Source: Desulfobacterales bacterium (lineage in GTDB: Bacteria > Desulfobacterota > Desulfobacteria > Desulfobacterales > JAUCGF01). From it: a stretch of DNA of 11,692 nt. A program made the position numbers and the translations under genes. The stretch's first letter is position 1, and the number at the start of each line of letters is the position of its first letter. Below are positions 6,725 to 11,692 of this stretch, one piece after another. A model generated the notes under the pieces. It made no database searches. It saw only the letters and a program-made list of their open reading frames with translations, and was not told the DNA's origin. The stretch spans positions 1 to 11,692 of the forward strand of contig JAOZRC010000105.1 of the NCBI GenBank assembly GCA_029940345.1. Reading direction: 5' to 3'.

Positions 6725-7309
6725 ATGCCCAAAAAACTTTCTTCAGATATTTATCAACTTAACCGGAAATTTTTTATGAAACCGTTTAATTGGCAAAAGG
6801 AGCTTGGTCGCGAAGGCCATCGGCTTGTCTTTTCAGGCCAACCCTTTGCCATGCACTGTCACCATTATAACATTAATCTTCAAAAGATGCTTGAAGATGC
6901 GCTGGGGAGTTCGGGTGTCGAAATTCTCTATTCGGCGGCTGAAGAATCCGGCTTTCATAATTTCAGTTTTATGCTTGCCCAATTTACAAATATCAAGACA
7001 CTCAAATCAAAAATTGAAATGGCATCGGTTATTTATCAGAACTGCGGCCTGGGAATTATCCATTTCCAGGAGATAGGGCCGCAAGGCGGGCGGATTGTCA
7101 GCCCGGCCAGCCACCATGTTACGGGCTGGTTGGCTAAACATGGCAAGCGGGATACACCGGGATGCCACTTTCTGTGTGGATGGATTGCCGGCGTGATGGC
7201 GGCTGTTTTCAATCATCACACCGGTTTTTATCACGTTAATGAACTCAGTTGCAAAATGATGCGCTGCAAGGAATGTGTTTTTGAGGTGACAGTTAAAAAT
7301 GACGATTGA
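6725..7309 (+). CDS. V4R-domain putative small-molecule sensor protein 1
   Basis: This 194-residue protein has no membrane segment or signal peptide and so is cytoplasmic. Its C-terminal half (about 115-190) is a V4R (4-vinyl reductase) domain, the fold used by MopR/DmpR/XylR to bind aromatics. The candidate zinc ligands are C147, E173, C176 and C184, with the ExxC-x7-C spacing of MopR; C151 and C181 are additional cysteines. The N-terminal half carries a His/Cys cluster HCHHYN (44-49), likely functional though not understood. There is no output domain, so it probably acts through a partner; three signalling genes follow with overlaps. The ATG at 6725 has AGGG 11 nt upstream; an in-frame ATG at 6776 (residue 18) is an alternative start. 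V4R assignment is firm; the ligand is unknown. Confidence 0.83.
   Translation: MPKKLSSDIYQLNRKFFMKPFNWQKELGREGHRLVFSGQPFAMHCHHYNINLQKMLEDALGSSGVEILYSAAEESGFHNFSFMLAQFTNIKTLKSKIEMASVIYQNCGLGIIHFQEIGPQGGRIVSPASHHVTGWLAKHGKRDTPGCHFLCGWIAGVMAAVFNHHTGFYHVNELSCKMMRCKECVFEVTVKNDD
7283..7289 (+). promoter_or_regulatory. Ribosome-binding site of the second V4R gene
   Basis: GAGGTGA lies nine nt before the ATG at 7299, inside the end of the preceding gene. It supports the 11-nt overlapping start and translational coupling of the two V4R genes. Confidence 0.6.
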
Positions 7310-7916
7310 CGGCCAAAAAATTATTCATGCGGTGATGGAAGGAAGCCAGATTCGTGAATCCAAAGGAATCATTCCTTTATTCGGTGTGTATCTCTCTATC
7401 TTTTCGACAGACTACTATAACAGGCTCAGTTTTGAATTTGAAAAAAAAATGAGCCTGCTGAATCTGAAAGACAAATCCCAATCCCTCTTGGTTGCAGCCG
7501 CCCAGGAATGCGGCTATGCCACTTTTCAGGGCATTCGCAATTCTTGGGAATGGGACGAAATTGTTCTTCCGATGATCGCAACGCCTGAAGACCAGATACA
7601 GGGGTTCACCGCCGTTGCCGTCGCTTTCGGGTGGGGCGATTTGAATGTCAGGCAGTTGATTCCGGGGAAAAAATTGGTTGTCCGCGTGACCGATTCTTAT
7701 GAGGCTGGCGGATATCCGGAACAATATGGCAATGCCACGGTCGGCAAATGTTACATGCTGCGCGGCGTTACAGGAGCCTTTATGGATCTGATCTACGGAG
7801 CGGACTATCCTGACGGATGTTTTACGTTCTTAGCCCAGGAGACGCATTGTCGCGCCAAAGGAAATTCGTACTGTGAATTCGCAGCTCAAAGATCACCTGA
7901 TCAATCTGTCACTTAA
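7299..7916 (+). CDS. V4R-domain putative small-molecule sensor protein 2
   Basis: This 205-residue cytoplasmic protein is also of V4R type but clearly diverged from its upstream neighbour. The C-terminal region has C151, then E181, C184 and C192, again with ExxC-x7-C spacing (ETHCRAKGNSYCEF, 181-194). This matches the zinc-site pattern of aromatic-sensing regulators, with a longer insertion between the first cysteine and the glutamate. C174 is an extra cysteine within that insertion. The N-terminal part (1-110) is helical-looking and has no recognised motif; it lacks the HCHHYN cluster of protein 1. It overlaps the upstream gene by 11 nt and the kinase gene by 44 nt. The two proteins may form a heterodimer or sense different compounds; both ideas are inference. 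An enzymatic role cannot be excluded. Confidence 0.8.
   Translation: MTIDGQKIIHAVMEGSQIRESKGIIPLFGVYLSIFSTDYYNRLSFEFEKKMSLLNLKDKSQSLLVAAAQECGYATFQGIRNSWEWDEIVLPMIATPEDQIQGFTAVAVAFGWGDLNVRQLIPGKKLVVRVTDSYEAGGYPEQYGNATVGKCYMLRGVTGAFMDLIYGADYPDGCFTFLAQETHCRAKGNSYCEFAAQRSPDQSVT
7857..7864 (+). promoter_or_regulatory. Ribosome-binding site fixing the kinase GTG start
   Basis: AAAGGAAA ends eight nt before the GTG at 7873 (AAGGA core 10 nt away), inside the preceding V4R gene. There is no upstream ATG in the frame, and the next internal Met (residue 28) would cut the cysteine domain, so GTG is the best start. Confidence 0.6.
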
Positions 7917-10128
7917 ACAGGGCGAACAAAGCGATAAGCGCCATTGCTGGGAAATGCTGAATTGCGCTAAGGTTTTGTGCCCGGCTTATGGGAATTATGA
8001 AACCGCCTGCTGGTTTATTCCCAAAACTCATTGTGACGAATTGCATGATGACGATTTTTTTAAAAAGATTTCATCCTGTTTAACGTGTCCCTATTTCCGC
8101 AAAAAGGGCGAAAGCCATATTCGCGGATGGAATCATTTCACGGCCGAGCAGTTGCATCGCTATAATACCAAAGCGCTGGAAAGGATCTATCAAAAAGAGG
8201 AAAGCTTCATAGAAATTCTAAATCGTATCCCCGACGGTCTCTTTACCACTGATCGTGAATGGCGCATCACCTATTTCAATCCGGCAGCCGAGAAAATCAC
8301 AGGTTTCACAGCTTATGATGCAGTGGGCATGTTCTGCAAGGATGTGTTTAAAAATCCGATTTGCGAAACCGACTGCGCGCTCCGGCGGGCAGTGGCTGAA
8401 GGCCGCGATATCCATAATAAGGAATACCTGATCACTGATATCGAAGGCCGCCAGATTCCCATTATCTGCTCCACATCCGCATTTCAGGACAGTTCCGGCA
8501 GGGTTGACGGCGGCCTGGAGATTTTCAAGGATGTCTCCGAACTCAAGCGGCTTCAGCAAGAGATCACGCGACGGGAAAAAAAGTACCGCCGTATCTTTGA
8601 GGGCAGTCATGACATGATTTACACTTCCACCTTAAATGGCAATCTGTCGGATATCAATCCGGCCGGTGTGGAGATGTTAGGGTATTTGAACAAAGCGGAA
8701 TTACTGAGTTCAGACGGTGCCAAACGCCTTTACCACAATTCCGGAGACCGGGATGAATTTTTAAAGCGCATTAATCGTGACGGGTCGGTGAAAGATTATG
8801 AAGTTAATTTTAAAAAACGTGACAACACACCGATTCATGTGCTTATATCCAGTCGGCGTTACGAAAATTCAGAAACCGGTGAGATCGAATATGAAGGCAT
8901 CATCAAAGATATCACGGCACGCAAGCAGGCCGAAAAGTTAATCAAACTGCGCAACCGTGAATTGTCAGTGCTTAACAGCATTGCCGTGGCTTTGAACCAC
9001 AACCTGGGTATGAAGCATCTTTTGACAATCACTTTGAAAAAAGCGGTCAAAGTTCTGAAAATCGAACGCGGCGGTCTTTTTCTGATTGACCGCGATGAGG
9101 CTATGATCACGCTTGAAGCAAGATACAATCTGCCGGAAGTCGGATCGGCTGAAACCGATGAAATCGTTTTTAAGGATGTTTTGCTAGAACGGCATCTGAT
9201 TCAAAAAAAAGCCAGCCTGATTCCCGAAGCCGCTTTTCCGCCGTTTCAGGTGCGTTACCGTGCCAGCGGATATCAAACTGATTTATGGCTGACCTGCTAT
9301 CTGATAACGTTTCATGGTAAAAGCGTTGGCTTTTTCGGTCTCAAAATTCCACCTGACCGTATGTTAAGCCAGCATGAAAACCATTTCTTAGGGTCTTTGG
9401 GCAACTTTTTAGGCGGTGCCATCGAAAATATTCGGATGGTGGCCGTTATTCGTAAGCATCGCTATGAACTGCGCGGCTTGACCGAAAAGCTGTTTCAGAG
9501 TCAGGAAGATGAACGCCGCCGGATTGCCCGTGAACTTCACGATGAGGCCGGACAATCGCTGACAGCGGTCAAATTAGGACTGGATCGCCTGGAAGAGCGT
9601 CATGCCGCACGCAATCCTGAACTCCAATCCGAAATCCGCGCGATTCGGCAGATGATCAACCGTACGGCTTCGGAAATTCGCCGCCTTTCCTATAATCTGC
9701 ATCCCACCTTGCTTGTCGATCTCGGCCTTGAGCCGGCCCTCGAATTATATTTTAAAGAGATTGAAAGACACGCCGTCCTTGAGATTGAGTTTAATATGGT
9801 GGGCTTTGATCAACGTCTTGATATGGATATGGAAACCGTTTTTTACCGCTTTTCCCAGGAAGCGCTGACCAACGCGTTGAAACATTCCGGCGCTGAAGAA
9901 TTTAAGCTGTCAATTATCAAAAGCTTTCCCCGGATTATTTTTATGGCCGAAGATGATGGCATCGGCTTTGACCCCCTGATCATCGGCAAAGATAAAAAGT
10001 GCCTCGGCCTGTTAGGGATGCGCGAACGGGTCTCGCTTCTTGGCGGAGAATTTCATCTGCGAAGTCGTCCGGGGGAGGGTGCGCGTATTCGCATCACAAT
10101 TCCGGTGTCAGGAGGATTATCCGATTGA
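7873..10128 (+). CDS. Soluble NarL-type sensor histidine kinase: two-CW, PAS, PAS, GAF, HisKA_3, HATPase
   Basis: This 751-residue kinase has no transmembrane helix, so it senses cytoplasmic signals. The N-terminus (about 24-75) is a cysteine domain with two CW pairs (C25-W26 and C46-W47) and C31, C36, C54, C69 and C72, matching the two-CW pattern and likely binding metal. PAS 1 (about 110-225) carries a Cys cluster (C155, C164, C168); PAS 2 spans about 236-350. A GAF-like region follows (about 365-520). The kinase core has an H-box with H556 in ARELHDEAGQSL (HisKA_3) and an ATPase domain with N667 (N-box), DDGIGFD (694-700) and GLLGMRER (712-719), all intact. The TGA overlaps the TTG start of the response regulator by 4 nt, which makes that protein its partner. 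The preceding V4R genes suggest that those proteins modulate this kinase, an inference. Confidence 0.92.
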   Translation: MNSQLKDHLINLSLKQGEQSDKRHCWEMLNCAKVLCPAYGNYETACWFIPKTHCDELHDDDFFKKISSCLTCPYFRKKGESHIRGWNHFTAEQLHRYNTKALERIYQKEESFIEILNRIPDGLFTTDREWRITYFNPAAEKITGFTAYDAVGMFCKDVFKNPICETDCALRRAVAEGRDIHNKEYLITDIEGRQIPIICSTSAFQDSSGRVDGGLEIFKDVSELKRLQQEITRREKKYRRIFEGSHDMIYTSTLNGNLSDINPAGVEMLGYLNKAELLSSDGAKRLYHNSGDRDEFLKRINRDGSVKDYEVNFKKRDNTPIHVLISSRRYENSETGEIEYEGIIKDITARKQAEKLIKLRNRELSVLNSIAVALNHNLGMKHLLTITLKKAVKVLKIERGGLFLIDRDEAMITLEARYNLPEVGSAETDEIVFKDVLLERHLIQKKASLIPEAAFPPFQVRYRASGYQTDLWLTCYLITFHGKSVGFFGLKIPPDRMLSQHENHFLGSLGNFLGGAIENIRMVAVIRKHRYELRGLTEKLFQSQEDERRRIARELHDEAGQSLTAVKLGLDRLEERHAARNPELQSEIRAIRQMINRTASEIRRLSYNLHPTLLVDLGLEPALELYFKEIERHAVLEIEFNMVGFDQRLDMDMETVFYRFSQEALTNALKHSGAEEFKLSIIKSFPRIIFMAEDDGIGFDPLIIGKDKKCLGLLGMRERVSLLGGEFHLRSRPGEGARIRITIPVSGGLSD
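10110..10116 (+). promoter_or_regulatory. Ribosome-binding site fixing the response regulator TTG start
   Basis: AGGAGGA, a near-perfect Shine-Dalgarno sequence, lies eight nt before TTG at 10125-10127. It decides the start of the response regulator, because the in-frame ATG at 9999 would add 42 residues that only overlap the kinase ATPase domain in another frame. Confidence 0.8.
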
Positions 10129-10787
10129 ACAAACCTATCCGTATTCTTCTGGCCGATGACCATACCATCGTTCGCCAAGGCTTGGCGCGCTTATTAGCGG
10201 ACCAGCCCGGTTTTAAAGTTGTAGGTGAGGCCAATAATGGCCAGAGAGCGATTGATCAGGCCGAAAAACTTGCACCCGATGTGATTATCATGGACATCGC
10301 CATGCCGCGTTTAAACGGCATCGAGGCCGCCAAGCGGATTCGAAAAAAACTTCCTCACACCAAAATTCTGATCCTTTCAATGTATTCCCACGAACACTAC
10401 ATTCATGAACTCCTGGAAACGGGCATTTCCGGCTATCTTTTAAAAGATTCCAGCGGCCGTGACATCGTAAAGGCCATTCACGGCGCCATGAAAGATGAAA
10501 CTTTCCTTAGCCCCTCCATTTCCAAAGTACTGGTCGACACTTATCGTTCGCCAAAAAAACGTTCCGCCAAAACAGAGCGCTATAAAAAACTGTCTGACCG
10601 TGAAAGAGAGGTTTTTCAACTGATCGGTGAGGGCCATTCCACCCGGCAGATCGCCGATATGCTCTGTGTCAGCATCAGCACGATAAAATCCCATCGCGCC
10701 AATATTATGGAAAAACTTCGCATTGATACACCGGTAAAACTGATCCACTTTGCCATTCGCTTAGGGCTGGTTGATCCGGATTTGTAG
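10125..10787 (+). CDS. NarL/FixJ-family response regulator
   Basis: This 220-residue DNA-binding response regulator has a receiver domain (about 5-120) and a C-terminal LuxR-type helix-turn-helix (about 155-215). The acidic pair is D11/D12, the phospho-acceptor is D57 in IIMDIAMP, the switch residue is S85 and the conserved lysine is K107 in YLLKDS. The HTH contains LSDREREVFQLIGEGHSTRQ (156-175) and a typical recognition region, SISTIKSHRANIMEKL. All signalling residues are intact. The start is TTG, preceded by AGGAGGA, and shares a 4-nt TTGA overlap with the kinase stop, indicating translational coupling. It should be phosphorylated by the upstream HisKA_3 kinase and regulate transcription; target genes are not identifiable. 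No clear terminator follows in the 122 bp before the convergent pilP-like gene. Confidence 0.93.
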   Translation: MNKPIRILLADDHTIVRQGLARLLADQPGFKVVGEANNGQRAIDQAEKLAPDVIIMDIAMPRLNGIEAAKRIRKKLPHTKILILSMYSHEHYIHELLETGISGYLLKDSSGRDIVKAIHGAMKDETFLSPSISKVLVDTYRSPKKRSAKTERYKKLSDREREVFQLIGEGHSTRQIADMLCVSISTIKSHRANIMEKLRIDTPVKLIHFAIRLGLVDPDL

Positions 10788-10909
10788 AGCAGGCAGAATT
10801 TTCCGGTTTATGAAATTATCATGATTGTAACGGACCTTGGGGGATAGCAACCTATTGATATTTAGTGGTTATAAAAAATTGTTTTCCACTTCGCGGGCAT
10901 GCTTTTCTA

Positions 10910-11422
10910 CTATTGACCGGGCTGCTTATGGATTACTATCTCTTTTTGACGAATACTGATTTTTCCACTTCTTATGTCCCGCATTTTTTCCTCCAATATA
11001 ATCTTGTCAAGCAATATGGTTGCCACCTTGCTTCCGGTCTTTCCAACACACATACCCTCGGTAATGATGTATCCTCTTCCGGAGGCCTCCTGAAGCAGCG
11101 CTCTGTTGCCACTGCCGGTCAGTATGATTCCAATAAGATTTAATTGCCCCAGGTCTAACTCTTTGAGTACTGCACCTTTTGGGCAATCTGCGACTGGTTC
11201 ACTAAGAGACTTGGAATCATCGGGTTTTTGTAACCATAAGTTTGAGAATGGGTCAATTCGGCCCTCTGGGTTGTATCCTAGAGTATCGGTTTTTTCTTCA
11301 ATTGGGCCAGTAGATAATATCTTCTTGGCTTTCCCAGGTAATTGGTCGCCTGCTGTCGCAGATGTGCATACAAATAATGACATAAGCACTAAAAACAGGG
11401 CGATAATCCATTTTCTTTCCAC
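10910..11422 (-). CDS. PilP-like type IV pilus assembly protein, apparently orphan
   Basis: This 170-residue protein has an N-terminal signal-like hydrophobic segment (about 4-24, ending TSATAGD). The C-terminal part resembles the PilP beta-domain: a YNPEGRIDPFSNLW segment (about 49-62) and ELDLGQLNLIGIILTGSGNR (about 88-107), then GYIITEGMCVGKTGSKVATI (about 116-135). PilP links the inner-membrane PilNO complex to the secretin PilQ. The cysteine in SLFVC is a poor lipobox, so lipidation is doubtful. The start is GTG at 11420-11422, supported by AAAGGGGGA four nt upstream; an ATG at 11482 lacks such a site. No pilQ follows downstream, where the convergent response regulator ends 122 bp away. 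A GspC-like HR domain is an alternative reading. It is placed in the pilus family with moderate certainty. Confidence 0.7.
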   Translation of the reverse strand: MERKWIIALFLVLMSLFVCTSATAGDQLPGKAKKILSTGPIEEKTDTLGYNPEGRIDPFSNLWLQKPDDSKSLSEPVADCPKGAVLKELDLGQLNLIGIILTGSGNRALLQEASGRGYIITEGMCVGKTGSKVATILLDKIILEEKMRDIRSGKISIRQKEIVIHKQPGQ

Positions 11423-11426
11423 AGTG

Positions 11427-11435
11427 TCCCCCTTT
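11427..11435 (-). promoter_or_regulatory. Ribosome-binding site fixing the pilP-like GTG start
   Basis: On the minus strand AAAGGGGGA stands four nt before the GTG at 11420-11422. It favours a 170-residue product whose signal segment begins right at the N-terminus, over the longer 190-residue frame from the ATG at 11482. Confidence 0.6.
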
Positions 11436-11478
11436 CTGAGGATTAAGTCCTCATTTCCAGGAATTGTCAATTGACAGT

Positions 11479-11692
11479 TCATATCATTGTGACTGTTGGA
11501 ACTGCCGTCTCGTTTAACGGTTTTTGATCATCGGCGGGCGTTCTTTCCAACCGATGGAGCGATGGGTTAAGTTCATATGGTATTTTATGGCTACCAACAT
11601 AAAGTGGGACAGGCTGCCAGTATAAGCTGTGTACATGTAACGCGGAAAGCTGTTCCGCGTCGTCCACAGTCAATTCGAAGTTGAAAAAGCGA
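11479..11692 (-). CDS. Possible 3' end of an unrecognised gene, truncated by the window edge
   Basis: One minus-strand frame is open from the right edge for 70 codons to a TGA at 11479-11481, ending 56 bp before the pilP-like start. The translation (RFFNFELTVDDAEQLSAL..., ending TVTMI) has a plausible amino-acid balance but matches no domain I know. It does not resemble the C-terminus of PilO, which would be expected upstream of pilP. An 8-bp inverted repeat (ACGCGGAA/TTCCGCGT, 11640-11660) lies inside it. It may be a real gene end or a chance open frame. Confidence 0.35.
   Translation of the reverse strand, partial: RFFNFELTVDDAEQLSALHVHSLYWQPVPLYVGSHKIPYELNPSLHRLERTPADDQKPLNETAVPTVTMI

Noticed and set aside
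6520..6732. 70-codon minus-strand open frame
   Set aside because: Runs through palindrome B and the promoter region; no start signal and no domain.
8218..8610. 130-codon minus-strand open frame
   Set aside because: Antisense shadow of the kinase PAS region; no ribosome-binding site or family match.
9999..10124. Upstream ATG extension of the response regulator
   Set aside because: The added 42 residues overlap the kinase ATPase domain in another frame, while a strong Shine-Dalgarno marks TTG at 10125.
10788..10909. Bidirectional terminator between the convergent regulator and pilP-like genes
   Set aside because: Only a weak AGTGG/CCACT pairing around an A/T-rich loop is present; no stable stem followed by a T-run in either direction.
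11106..11474. 122-codon plus-strand open frame
   Set aside because: Antisense to the pilP-like gene, whose signal peptide, ribosome-binding site and domain pattern are convincing.

Overview
The window looks like a bacterial chromosome segment from an anaerobic, metabolically versatile Gram-negative, most likely a deltaproteobacterium (Desulfobacterota). This is an inference. It rests on the protein families: a TAXI-type TRAP fused permease with a DUF1850 partner, V4R-domain proteins, a two-CW cysteine domain on a histidine kinase, and a PilP-like pilus protein. It also rests on the moderate GC content. No rRNA, tRNA, CRISPR array or intact transposase gene is visible.

Layout, left to right. 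Positions 1-136 carry no gene but hold a 45-nt hairpin and a perfect 16-bp palindrome. Positions 137-2875 (minus) are a two-gene operon: an ABC-F ATPase followed after 9 nt by a six-helix voltage-gated-type K+ channel with a C-terminal zinc ribbon. Positions 2983-3490 (minus) are a BrnT/BrnA type II toxin-antitoxin pair with a repeat-containing putative operator just upstream. Positions 3594-6249 (minus) are a TRAP fused permease and its DUF1850 partner, separated by a palindromic element; no TAXI substrate-binding protein is present. Positions 6250-6724 are an AT-rich divergent intergenic region containing a second, related palindrome.

Positions 6725-10787 (plus) form the most interesting part: a tightly overlapping four-gene operon. 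It encodes two different V4R-domain proteins, each retaining the Cys/Glu/Cys/Cys zinc-site spacing of the phenol-sensing MopR/DmpR/XylR regulators. These are followed by a soluble histidine kinase (two-CW cysteine domain, PAS, PAS, GAF, HisKA_3, HATPase) and a NarL-family response regulator. The gene overlaps (11, 44 and 4 nt) and the non-ATG starts of the kinase (GTG) and regulator (TTG) suggest translational coupling. The module may be a split small-molecule (aromatic/hydrocarbon?) sensing system in which the V4R sensors are separate proteins instead of being fused to a sigma-54 activator. Ligand and targets cannot be read from the sequence.

Positions 10910-11422 (minus) encode a PilP-like protein with a signal peptide. 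No pilQ follows it, and the upstream fragment at the right edge is not recognisable as pilO, so it appears to be an orphan or a displaced paralogue.
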